The translations under genes were made by a program, and so were the position numbers. From assembly GCA_017511185.1 (NCBI GenBank), contig JAFWLF010000085.1, positions 1 to 64,000 of the forward strand: a stretch of DNA of 64,000 nt. Direction: 5' to 3'. Each line of letters begins with the position of its first letter. The stretch's first letter is position 1. Below are positions 34,064 through 42,273 of this stretch, piece by piece. This stretch comes from RGIG5612 sp017511185. Its GTDB lineage: Bacteria; Bacillota; Clostridia; Lachnospirales; Lachnospiraceae. The notes beneath the pieces are model-generated. The model saw only the letters and a list, made by a program, of their open reading frames with translations, ran no database searches and was not told where the DNA came from.

Positions 34064-35125
34064 ATGGGACTCGATTCGAAATTCGACGTCTCCGAACTGA
34101 CCATCAAAGATGAAGTCAAGACAATGTTCGGAGGGGTCACAAAACTCTATACAACACCAATCACACCAAAAGAGAATACGCTGCGTCTTTACCAGGGAAA
34201 GACCCCGATGTGGGCACCTTTCTCCTTTGGAGACACGAACTCTTTCATGATTTCCTGTGATCCGGAAAATATGGCCAGAGGCCCGAAAAACAAGGGCGGC
34301 ATCGACGGCTACGGCATCGAATGGGTCTTTGTAGAGCAGGCCGGCGGCGCCATCGTCAAACCGGGCAATCCAAAGATCAAAGACATCAATCATTGGGAAG
34401 ATTATGTAACCATTCCGGATCCGGACACATGGGACTGGGAAGGCTGCTATAACGAAACAGCGCCGACACTCCGCGAGGACCGTGCGGTTTATGTTGCATG
34501 CCCGGGCTGTCTGTTCGAGCGTCTGATTGCCGGGTTGGACTGTGCAGAGGCGTTGGTCGCATTGGTAGATGAAGATGAGAAAGAAGGCGTGCATCGTTTC
34601 TTCCGCGCCGTTACAGAGGTCCATAAAAAGACGTATAAGAATCTGAAAAAATGGTTCAATCCGGATATCGTCAACTTTAATGATGACTGGGGAACCCAGC
34701 GTGCGCCGTTCTTCTCGAACGAAACATACAAGGAAATGATCTTCCCATATGTTAAGGAGATCATGGACTGCGCGCACTCTTATGGCTTTTATACCGATCT
34801 GCACAGCTGCGGTTTTGTGGAGCCGTTTGTTCCGTTCATGATCGAAGAAGGTTTAAACAGCTGGGGCGGCCAGCGTCTGAACGATAAAGCAAAATTAAAA
34901 CAAATGTATGGCCACCAGATGTATTTTACAGCAAACCTGAGCTGCCCGCCGGAGACATCGGAAGAAGAGATCGATAAGATCGTGGACGAATTCATCCACG
35001 GCATCGGCGAAGACAACCGGGTTCTGGTAGAGGCTATGGGACCACCAAGCCTGAAGGAAAAACTCTATATTGCTTCCCGGAAGAATTTCGACCGTCTGGT
35101 AGCAGAAGGCAAAGCGATTCTGTAA
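34064..35125 (+). CDS. UroD-like (uroporphyrinogen decarboxylase family) protein
   Basis: The 353-residue TIM-barrel protein contains FNDDWGTQRAPFFSNETYKEMIFPYVKEI and the metal-binding motif LHSCGFVEPFVPFMIEEG, in which His and Cys bind zinc in MtaA/CmuA-type methyltransferases. GGAGAAGGAG precedes the ATG. It is closely related in motif layout to the next gene (YHDDWGTERDTFFSS, LHSCGKIERFLPYMVE), suggesting ancient duplication. The substrate is unknown. Confidence 0.86.
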   Translation: MGLDSKFDVSELTIKDEVKTMFGGVTKLYTTPITPKENTLRLYQGKTPMWAPFSFGDTNSFMISCDPENMARGPKNKGGIDGYGIEWVFVEQAGGAIVKPGNPKIKDINHWEDYVTIPDPDTWDWEGCYNETAPTLREDRAVYVACPGCLFERLIAGLDCAEALVALVDEDEKEGVHRFFRAVTEVHKKTYKNLKKWFNPDIVNFNDDWGTQRAPFFSNETYKEMIFPYVKEIMDCAHSYGFYTDLHSCGFVEPFVPFMIEEGLNSWGGQRLNDKAKLKQMYGHQMYFTANLSCPPETSEEEIDKIVDEFIHGIGEDNRVLVEAMGPPSLKEKLYIASRKNFDRLVAEGKAIL

Positions 35126-35209
35126 AACACTTTTGCCGGAAACGGCAGGTTTCAACTTTTTAGGATAATAGGATAGATATTAGGATAAATATATGTAGGA
35201 GGTGGCACG

Positions 35210-36283
35210 ATGAAGTATGAAAGGCCGCCATATGGCGATCCGAGTATTGAAACGTTTCGTCGCATATCGGCGTTCAGTCCGAATGGATTTGTTGTTCCGG
35301 TCGTGAAAGATCGTCCGATTCCGATCCGTGAGAACTTCAAGCTCGCGGCAGAATGCAAAAAACCGGCATGGGTGCCAAACTCGATGACCGACTATAATTT
35401 TACAATGCTTGCCGTTGTCTCTGGTATGCCGGATGTGGAATTTGGAAGAAACGAGAGGTATAGTTTTACCGACTGGTTTGGATGTGAATGGCTGTATGTG
35501 CCGGAAGCAGGCGGACCGATGCTGAAACCGAATACTCAGTTTCTGGATGACATCACTCAGTGGGAGAGCAAAGTCAAATTCCCGAACCTGGATGAATACG
35601 ATTTTGAAGGACACTGCAAGGAATGGTGGGCAAAGTGCGACCCGGAAAAGGTCACGGCGATCGACGTCCTGCAGGGCTGCACGGAGCGTTTGGTCGCTCT
35701 GCGCGGTGGCTACACAGATGCCATGGTCGATATGGCGCTGGAGCCGGAAGCTGTCAGGGATTTCCTGGACGCCTTTGCAGATTGGGAGATCAAACTGGTT
35801 GATAAACTCACCCAGTATCTGCCGGTCGATTACATCACTTACCATGATGACTGGGGAACAGAAAGAGACACTTTCTTCTCATCGGCGATGATGGAGTCAA
35901 TGGTCCTTGAGCCAACCAAGCGGATCTTTGATCATATGCATTCCAAAGGCATCACCGTGCAGCTGCACAGCTGCGGAAAGATCGAGCGGTTCCTGCCATA
36001 TATGGTCGAAGCCGGTGTCAACACTCTGCAGATCCAGGCGCGCGCTAACGACTTCAAGGCGTACAAAGAGAAATACGGCGATAAGCTGGCGCTGGAAGTT
36101 ATGACGATGCCACAGCCGGGCTGGACTAAAGAACAGATCATAGAAAACATTCACAATACCGTTGACACTTATGGAGAAGGCGGTGGACTGGTGTCCAACT
36201 TCATGAGCCAGGATCCGGAGCTTCTCTGGGACGGCACGATGGAACTCTATTATTACAGCCGCGAGAAATACGAGGCAGAGTAA
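35210..36283 (+). CDS. UroD-like (uroporphyrinogen decarboxylase family) protein
   Basis: The 357-residue paralogue of the preceding protein has YHDDWGTERDTFFSS and LHSCGKIERFLPYMVEAGVNTLQIQ. GTAGGAGGTGG precedes the ATG. The pair may act as O- or N-demethylation components or as non-corrinoid UroD-like enzymes; no corrinoid-binding protein or reactivase gene is nearby, so the methyl acceptor would have to be encoded elsewhere. Confidence 0.86.
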   Translation: MKYERPPYGDPSIETFRRISAFSPNGFVVPVVKDRPIPIRENFKLAAECKKPAWVPNSMTDYNFTMLAVVSGMPDVEFGRNERYSFTDWFGCEWLYVPEAGGPMLKPNTQFLDDITQWESKVKFPNLDEYDFEGHCKEWWAKCDPEKVTAIDVLQGCTERLVALRGGYTDAMVDMALEPEAVRDFLDAFADWEIKLVDKLTQYLPVDYITYHDDWGTERDTFFSSAMMESMVLEPTKRIFDHMHSKGITVQLHSCGKIERFLPYMVEAGVNTLQIQARANDFKAYKEKYGDKLALEVMTMPQPGWTKEQIIENIHNTVDTYGEGGGLVSNFMSQDPELLWDGTMELYYYSREKYEAE

Positions 36284-36332
36284 TTAAAGTAGCAGCAACG
36301 CATGTTTTTTAGAGAATTAAACATTGATCAGA

Positions 36333-36364
36333 CAGGGAGGCGGAGATCCGCCTCCCTGGTTTTA
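36333..36364 (+). terminator. Terminator of the UroD-like operon
   Basis: An 11-bp stem CAGGGAGGCGG / CCGCCTCCCTG with the loop AGAT, followed by GTTTTATG. Confidence 0.85.
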
Positions 36365-36446
36365 TGTACGATTGCGCTAGGATAATTGTGCTTGTCACTG
36401 ATTGTGTCCAAATAATCCATTTTGGTGCAGGTCTTTCTTATGCAGA

Positions 36447-36653
36447 TGTACAAAAAGGACGACTTGGTGTCTATTTTGGTAAGGCACAGCTGCCCTATAG
36501 AAAATGACATAGTCAAAAAAGCTTGATTTTAAAGGATTGTTGCAAAACAGGATTTGATCGATTTGTCATAAGAAAAAAAATAATGGCACCAAACTTAATA
36601 ATTTGTACACCGGGATTAATAGCACTGGCACCAAACTGGGCTTTTTGTACACA
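36447..36653. mobile_element. Relic of an IS21-like element end (terminal repeats only)
   Basis: Two 27-bp direct repeats with period 42 bp, TGGCACCAAACT-N7-TTGTACAC (36584-36610 and 36626-36652), face an inverted degenerate copy near 36447-36472 (TGTACAAAAAGG...CTTGGTGTC, about 18 of 24 matching positions to the right repeat). Multiple subterminal repeats with TG...CA ends resemble IS21-family termini. No transposase frame lies between them, so it is a relic or MITE-like derivative. The rest of 36366-36660 holds no gene. Confidence 0.5.
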
Positions 36654-36661
36654 CCGTATTC

Positions 36662-37621
36662 TCACCATGTTTTTTTCACCGACGGGAACATGATTGAGTT
36701 CACTACATGGGTCCTTTTATCATAATATTTTTCCATTCGGTCTTTGTGCGTACGCATTCCCAGAGCACGTCGGATCATCAGGAACAAATCTTCGATTTTC
36801 CTATAGTTCCTGAGATTATCAGCGGTTACACTAATGACTCTATAACCGGATAGTGAGAGTGCGGTTATCCGCGCCTTGTCTTTTGCGTGCTGTTGTCGAT
36901 TGAGATGCGACAGATTGCTGTCATATTCGAGAACGACCTTTTTTTCCAGCCACACCATATCACAGCAGCAAACATTTCGGCCAAGATGTGCAGCCCCAGC
37001 TTCTGTTAGCGGCACATCATAATTCAGCAGCATTTTTTCTATGCCGAATCCCCCGAAGCTAATCGGTAAGACTGCAATTGTCGCCAGATTGACTTCCATT
37101 GGAGAATTTGCTCGGTCAGATGCATATTGGATCGCCTGACTGGCTAACTGGACGCCAGAAATGCCTTTGGCTCTTTGCAGAAATTCTCCAATATTGGAAA
37201 TTGTCGTAATCGGCTCTCGATGCCGTTGCCCATATTCCTCATATGGGTCAAAAACATAAATAGCACAGAGTTCGCACGCGAGCTTGACCAGCATATGAAA
37301 CGGCAAGATCCGCGCAGCCTGTAAAAAGCACATTTCAGGACTGCTTATTATTATACTATCTGTTATTTGAATGAAACTGTTTTCAGGCAGATGTTTGGGC
37401 AGTGTATGAAAAGTGACGATAGGTGTATTATGTCTGTTTGTTTTACGGGGCACAGCGACATGAACGGGCGGGGTGAAAGTGAGCTGCTTCACTGTTTCTG
37501 TAATGCTGGCTCGGCCAGTTTTTTTATTTGCAGTTTTTCCGGTATTCCAATACTGGTACGGAATGCCTTTTTCTTTCAGCCAGTATTCCAGCGCAGAAGG
37601 ATACACAATTCTGGTAATCAT
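36662..37621 (-). CDS. DUF559/Vsr-like nuclease-fold protein
   Basis: The 319-residue protein has a C-terminal PD-(D/E)XK-like domain: D221 (CCDMVW), E232-x-D234 (VLEYDS) and K247/K249 (HAKDKARI), then GYRVISVTADNLRNY. The preceding SPMEVNLATIAVLPISFGGFG is the usual lead-in of this family, and the N-terminal 90 residues are like an AbiEi-type antitoxin/HTH region. The start at 37621 is chosen for its AAAAGGAG. The function is unknown; candidates are a repair-type or defence nuclease. It lies alone between an IS relic and an ABC operon. Confidence 0.7.
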   Translation of the reverse strand: MITRIVYPSALEYWLKEKGIPYQYWNTGKTANKKTGRASITETVKQLTFTPPVHVAVPRKTNRHNTPIVTFHTLPKHLPENSFIQITDSIIISSPEMCFLQAARILPFHMLVKLACELCAIYVFDPYEEYGQRHREPITTISNIGEFLQRAKGISGVQLASQAIQYASDRANSPMEVNLATIAVLPISFGGFGIEKMLLNYDVPLTEAGAAHLGRNVCCCDMVWLEKKVVLEYDSNLSHLNRQQHAKDKARITALSLSGYRVISVTADNLRNYRKIEDLFLMIRRALGMRTHKDRMEKYYDKRTHVVNSIMFPSVKKTW

Positions 37622-37851
37622 AAAGAAAACTCCTTTTATTTGTTGACTGTAGATTGATAGAAAATGGAGGCGTCCATAGGGAGAAGAGGACAACAAAAAA
37701 CAGATATTGAAATTTGAGTGAATGTAGATGATGAATGATTTCAATTTCAGAAAGAGGAGAGTTACTTTCTGACCAGTGCAGAAGCACTTGGAAGAAAAGA
37801 ATAGCATGTATACATTTTCTGCGCAAGATAAAAGATACTGAGGCTGAGGTA

Positions 37852-37879
37852 TTGACATTATGATGGAAAAAAGTATAAT
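37852..37879 (+). promoter_or_regulatory. Promoter of the AbrB-ABC operon
   Basis: TTGACA (37852-37857), 16-bp spacer, TATAAT (37874-37879), 59 bp before the ATG at 37938. It shows that the longer reading frame beginning at 37860 cannot be the real start. Confidence 0.85.
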
Positions 37880-37937
37880 TAGTTATACAAATCATACCAG
37901 CAGCAAAAACGCAGAGTTTAAGAAAGGAATGGATGAT

Positions 37938-38153
37938 ATGAACAGACCAGACGGATATTATGCATGGACCGCGACCGTCGGAGAAAAAGGGCAGATCGTG
38001 ATTCCGAAGCAGGCCAGGGACCTGTTTCAGATTAAGCCTGGTGATACGCTTTTGATTTTGGGGGATAAAAACCAGGGCCTGGCCATTCCTCCAAAAGGCG
38101 CATTTGCGGACATTTTTAAAGTAGCATTTCCGGAAAACGGAGACAATAAATAA
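37938..38153 (+). CDS. AbrB/SpoVT-type DNA-binding regulator
   Basis: A 71-residue protein with the AbrB-type swapped-hairpin domain (ATVGEKGQIVIPKQARDLFQIKPGDTLLILGDKNQGLAI). The start at 37938 is chosen by promoter position and AAAGGA nine bases upstream. It lies 18 bp before an ABC ATPase gene and is probably an autoregulator of the operon. Confidence 0.9.
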   Translation: MNRPDGYYAWTATVGEKGQIVIPKQARDLFQIKPGDTLLILGDKNQGLAIPPKGAFADIFKVAFPENGDNK

Positions 38154-38171
38154 CAGTAACAGGAGACGATT

Positions 38172-38933
38172 ATGTTAAGAATTGAGCATTTAACAAAAAA
38201 ATATGGAGACTATGCGGCAGTCAACGATCTTTCGCTCCACATTCAGCCGGGCGAGATCTACGGCTTTATCGGACATAACGGCGCCGGCAAAACGACGACG
38301 CTCAAGTGCGTGGCCGGCATTTTGAATTTTGACAACGGAAGTATTTCCATTAATGGAGCTGACATCCAAAAAGATCCGCTGGGGGCCAAAAAGATCATGG
38401 CGTACATTCCGGACAATCCGGATCTGTACGATTATATGACTGCAATTCAGTATCTGAATTTTATCGCAGACATCTTTGGAGTCTCGCAGCAGGATCGTGA
38501 AGCGCGGATCAAAAAATATGGAGATATGTTCGAATTAACAGAAAAGCTGGCGCAGCCGGTCAGCGCCTATTCCCATGGTATGAAACAGAAGCTGGCTGTC
38601 ATGGGAGCATTGGTGCATGATCCAAAGCTGATCCTTATGGATGAGCCGTTTGTCGGTCTGGACCCAACGGCATCTTTCCTCCTGAAGCAGACCATGCGCG
38701 AGATCTGCAACAACGGCGGTGCGATCTTTTTCTCCACGCATGTTCTGGATGTCGCAGAAAAGCTGTGTGATAAAGTAGCCATTATTAAAGCCGGCAAGCT
38801 GATCCGCTCCGGAACGATGGATGAAGTCAAGGGCGACGAGTCCCTCGAGGAAGTATTCCTGGAACTTCAAAATGGCGCTGCAATGTTCGATGGGAATAAC
38901 GCCATGAACATTGAGATCCCGAATTTCAAATAA
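38172..38933 (+). CDS. ABC transporter ATP-binding protein
   Basis: A 253-residue ABC ATPase with Walker A GHNGAGKTTT, signature SAYSHGMKQKLAVMGALVHDP (SHGMKQ variant), Walker B LILMDEPFVGLD and H-loop FSTHVLD. It resembles the ATPase of ABC-2 type exporters. It forms a transporter with the next gene. Confidence 0.93.
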   Translation: MLRIEHLTKKYGDYAAVNDLSLHIQPGEIYGFIGHNGAGKTTTLKCVAGILNFDNGSISINGADIQKDPLGAKKIMAYIPDNPDLYDYMTAIQYLNFIADIFGVSQQDREARIKKYGDMFELTEKLAQPVSAYSHGMKQKLAVMGALVHDPKLILMDEPFVGLDPTASFLLKQTMREICNNGGAIFFSTHVLDVAEKLCDKVAIIKAGKLIRSGTMDEVKGDESLEEVFLELQNGAAMFDGNNAMNIEIPNFK

Positions 38934-38954
38934 TAAAAAAAGGAAAATTGACAT

Positions 38955-40562
38955 ATGTTTAAAGCACTTTTATGGAAACAGAAGATGGAGCTTAAGAACG
39001 TCTATCTGGGCGGACGGAAGAGAAAAAATGCAAATGTCTCTCAAAAACGCGGCACCGGATTTATTGTTCTTTTTGCCTTCATTTATTTTTTGATGCTGGG
39101 CTCATTCTTTGCGATCGCAGCTGGGGTCGGAAGCGGGCTTCTTATATCAGGTCTTGACTGGATCTACTTTTTGATCATGACTGTTATTGCTTTTCTGGTC
39201 GGACTGGTTGGCGGAGTGCTCAGTACCTACACGATGTTGTTTAAAGCAACGGATAACGAATTCCTTCTGGCTATGCCTATCCCGCCGATCAAGATCCTGA
39301 CAGCACGGATGGTCAGCGTCTATGTCATGGGACTGATCTATGAATCGATGGTAATGATCCCGACGATCATTTTTTACTTTATCGTTGGACATCCTTCGGT
39401 GCTTTCTATTATTTTCTGCATCCTCGGGCTGTTTATTCTGGGATTTCTGATCATGGTCTTCTCCTGCCTTTTCGGATGGGTGATCGCGTTGATCGCATCA
39501 AAATTGAAAAACCAAAAGATCCTTACCGTGATCATTTCGGTGCTGTTTATCGCAGCCTTTATGTATCTGCGCTTTGCGGCTTCGTCCATCATTCGGTCGC
39601 TCATGGAACATGCGGCAGCAATCGGCGATGCCATAAAAGGCTGGGGGTATCCGATCTACGCCCTTGGTTTGGGAATGAGCGGCAATGTGGTCGGCTTTCT
39701 GGTGTTTACAGCAATCACAGCAGCCCTGTTTGCTCTGACCTGCTTCCTTATGAGCAAGAGTTTTCTCAAGATCGTTGCAACGAAAAACGAGGCTGTCAGC
39801 AAGACATTCAGCGACAGCCAGATCCGGACAGGCAATACAAAATCCGCACTGCGCCGCAAGGAGTTTAAGCACTTTACCGGAAGCCCGACCTATATGGTCA
39901 ACTGCGGACTGGGCGTTCTGTTCCTCGTTGCCGGGGCAGTCTTTCTTTTGATCAAAATGCAGGATGTCCGCGTGCTTACAAATTCGCTCCTTTGGACAAA
40001 CCCGCTGCTTTACCAGGTGCTCCCGGTAGCCGGCGCCTTTGCCATCTGCCTTCTGGCATCATTCTGTGATATTGCTGCACCGGCGATCTCCGTCGAAGGA
40101 AAAGGGATCTGGGTCCTGCAGACTCTGCCGGTCGATCCATATGATGTTTTAAAAGCAAAACTATTTGTCCATGTTTCGATCACCGGTATCCCGGCAGTTA
40201 TCTGCGCCGTTGTGGTAGGGATCGTGCTGCAGGGAAATGTCTTCACCTATATTACGATCATTCTTTGCGCGGCAGTCTTTGTCATTTTCAGCGGCAGTGC
40301 GATGCTGGCGCTGGATCTGAAACGGCCGATGTTGGACTGGACCAATGAAGCGCAGCCGATCAAGCAGAGCATCAACGTTGTCATCAGCATGTTTGGCGGC
40401 ATGATCCTTGCAGCTATCTTTGCAGCATTATATTTACTTCTCGGACGGTTTCTTGGTGCAGAAATCTATCTTCTGATCTGTACCGTTCTGATGGCAGTCT
40501 TTACCGTGCTGATCCACAAGTGGTTCCGTACAAAGGGCAGAGTGATCTTTGCGACTTTGTAA
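38955..40562 (+). CDS. ABC-2 type exporter permease (large, about 12-helix)
   Basis: The 535-residue integral membrane protein has many hydrophobic segments (for example FIVLFAFIYFLMLGSFFAIA, VISVLFIAAFMYLRFAASSI, IVVSMFGG-type helices near the C-terminus). It resembles the putative ABC exporter subunits found with AbrB-like regulators and small ATPases in Clostridia. The exported substrate is unknown. Confidence 0.8.
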   Translation: MFKALLWKQKMELKNVYLGGRKRKNANVSQKRGTGFIVLFAFIYFLMLGSFFAIAAGVGSGLLISGLDWIYFLIMTVIAFLVGLVGGVLSTYTMLFKATDNEFLLAMPIPPIKILTARMVSVYVMGLIYESMVMIPTIIFYFIVGHPSVLSIIFCILGLFILGFLIMVFSCLFGWVIALIASKLKNQKILTVIISVLFIAAFMYLRFAASSIIRSLMEHAAAIGDAIKGWGYPIYALGLGMSGNVVGFLVFTAITAALFALTCFLMSKSFLKIVATKNEAVSKTFSDSQIRTGNTKSALRRKEFKHFTGSPTYMVNCGLGVLFLVAGAVFLLIKMQDVRVLTNSLLWTNPLLYQVLPVAGAFAICLLASFCDIAAPAISVEGKGIWVLQTLPVDPYDVLKAKLFVHVSITGIPAVICAVVVGIVLQGNVFTYITIILCAAVFVIFSGSAMLALDLKRPMLDWTNEAQPIKQSINVVISMFGGMILAAIFAALYLLLGRFLGAEIYLLICTVLMAVFTVLIHKWFRTKGRVIFATL

Positions 40563-40568
40563 ACCTGC

Positions 40569-40615
40569 TTGCAATCAGCAGACATCCATGCTATGATAAA
40601 GCAAACATATGTTCG
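40569..40615 (+). promoter_or_regulatory. SOS promoter with LexA box upstream of polY-uvrB-uvrA
   Basis: TTGCAA (40569-40574), 17 bp, TATGAT (40592-40597), then CAAACATATGTTCG (40602-40615), which matches the Firmicutes LexA/DinR consensus CGAACATATGTTCG at 13 of 14 positions. The box lies over the transcription start, so LexA would block initiation until DNA damage. Confidence 0.88.
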
Positions 40616-40656
40616 CATTTCAGGCGGGCGATAAAACATCACAGCGCCTGAAATGC
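40615..40656 (+). other. Leader hairpin of the SOS operon
   Basis: The perfect 12-bp inverted repeat GCATTTCAGGCG / CGCCTGAAATGC (40615-40626 and 40645-40656) with an 18-nt loop lies between LexA box and start codon. There is no T run, so it is not a normal terminator. It may stabilise the mRNA or influence translation of polY. Confidence 0.55.
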
Positions 40657-40684
40657 ATCATTAACAATGGGGAAGAGGGCAAAC

Positions 40685-41956
40685 ATGGCAGAGGATGGGC
40701 AGACAAATCAATATATCTGCATCGATCTCAAATCGTTTTATGCATCGGTAGAATGTGTAGAGAGGGGGCTTGATCCTTTTAAAGTCAACCTCATCGTTGC
40801 CGACCCAACCCGTACCGAGAAAACCATCTGCCTGGCAGCATCCCCGGCCATCAAAGCACTGGGCGTTCCGAACCGCTGCCGCGTTTTTCAGATTCCAAAA
40901 GACATTCAATATATCATGGCACCGCCGCGTATGCGGCTGTATATCCATTACAGCGCGCGTGTTTATGCCATCTATCTGAAATACTTCGCGCCGGAGGATA
41001 TTCACGTTTATTCCGTGGATGAGGCCTTCATGGACGTGACACACTATTTGTCTCTGTACAAAAAAACAGTGCGCGATCTGGCCGTTTCCATCTTAAAAGA
41101 TATCAAAGATACACTGGGACTGACGGCCACCTGCGGCATCGGCACCAACCTTTATCTGGCAAAGATCGCGCTGGATATCACCGCAAAGCATGCGGATGAT
41201 TTCATCGGCGAGCTGACAGAAGAAACCTATAAAGAGCAGCTGTGGGATCATCAGCCGCTGACAGACTTCTGGATGGTGGGCAGGGGAACCGTCAGCCGTC
41301 TGGCCAGGGTCGGCATTTTTACGATGCGTGACATCGCCATGGCAGACGAGGCGCTGCTGTTCCGCCTGTTTGGCGTGAATGCGGAGATCCTGATGGATCA
41401 CGCCTGGGGGATCGAGCCGGTGACCATGGCAGACATCAAAAAATATCGGGCGAAATCCCGTTCAATTTCAAGTGGACAGGTCCTCGCAAGGGATTATAAT
41501 TATAAAGACTGCAGACTGATCGTAAAGGAAATGTGTGACCTGTTGTGTCTGGAACTGGTAAAGCAGCATAAGATCACAGATCACATCGCTCTGTCTTTGG
41601 GGTTTTCATTTAACCTGGACAGAAGGCCGCTTTCCGTATCCGAAAAACTAACGGTAACGACCAGTTCCAACCGGATCCTGACAGAGGCTATGATGGGGCT
41701 GTTTGACCGGATCGCGGATCCTGCTTTGTATTACCGCAGAGTCAATCTGTCTTTCGATAATCTGAAAGACGAAGAGATGGAACAGATGGATCTGTTTACA
41801 GATCCGCAGGTGATGGCAAAGGACCGGAAACTGCAGCAGGCAGCATTGGATATTAAAGAACGATACGGCAAGAACGCACTCTTGAAAGGCATGAACCTGG
41901 AGGAGGCGGGCACGACGATCGAAAGAAACGGCCAGGTTGGAGGTCATCGGGGATGA
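40685..41956 (+). CDS. Y-family translesion DNA polymerase (UmuC/UvrX type)
   Basis: The 423-residue lesion-bypass polymerase starts with IDLKSFYASVECVERGLDP, the Y-family motif with the first metal aspartate. The catalytic YSVDEAFMDVT (D and E residues) is near residue 114. The HhH region is FWMVGRGTVSRLARVGIFTMRDIA, and the little finger follows. Length and the following small gene fit the Firmicutes UvrX/YqjW subgroup. The start at 40685 is chosen over the ATG at 40667 because GAAGAGGG precedes it. It is the first gene after the LexA box. Confidence 0.93.
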   Translation: MAEDGQTNQYICIDLKSFYASVECVERGLDPFKVNLIVADPTRTEKTICLAASPAIKALGVPNRCRVFQIPKDIQYIMAPPRMRLYIHYSARVYAIYLKYFAPEDIHVYSVDEAFMDVTHYLSLYKKTVRDLAVSILKDIKDTLGLTATCGIGTNLYLAKIALDITAKHADDFIGELTEETYKEQLWDHQPLTDFWMVGRGTVSRLARVGIFTMRDIAMADEALLFRLFGVNAEILMDHAWGIEPVTMADIKKYRAKSRSISSGQVLARDYNYKDCRLIVKEMCDLLCLELVKQHKITDHIALSLGFSFNLDRRPLSVSEKLTVTTSSNRILTEAMMGLFDRIADPALYYRRVNLSFDNLKDEEMEQMDLFTDPQVMAKDRKLQQAALDIKERYGKNALLKGMNLEEAGTTIERNGQVGGHRG

Positions 41957-42273
41957 ATACCTGGAGTGAGATATCTCGCGCAGGGAAAGCAAGACGAAGC
42001 TCCATTTTCTGGCTGGATCGTACGATGAGAGAAGAGAGGACCAAAAGACCCGAGAACATACGGCCGAAAATGGATGTGGGAGAAAGAGCCAAGCTCTTTG
42101 CTCCTTATGCTGCGCTGGGCAGAATGGACACGGTTTTAAAACACGTGGAAGAAGAACAGACAACAGGCGAGCTGACCCATGAGGCAATTCTGGACGATCT
42201 CTCCATGGAAGAGATCGATCTGCTGATGTCGGAAACTATCTCCGGCGAAGAGGACGAACTGCAGAATGAGTGA
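41953..42273 (+). CDS. YolD-like small partner of the Y-family polymerase
   Basis: The 106-residue protein contains VGERAKLFAPYAALGRMDTVL, the RAKxFxPFAAL element of small proteins that follow Y-family polymerases in Clostridia. It overlaps the polymerase stop by 4 bp (ATGA) and uvrB by 8 bp, so all are translationally coupled. A later ATG at 42025 is possible as start. Its biochemical role is not established. Confidence 0.75.
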   Translation: MNTWSEISRAGKARRSSIFWLDRTMREERTKRPENIRPKMDVGERAKLFAPYAALGRMDTVLKHVEEEQTTGELTHEAILDDLSMEEIDLLMSETISGEEDELQNE

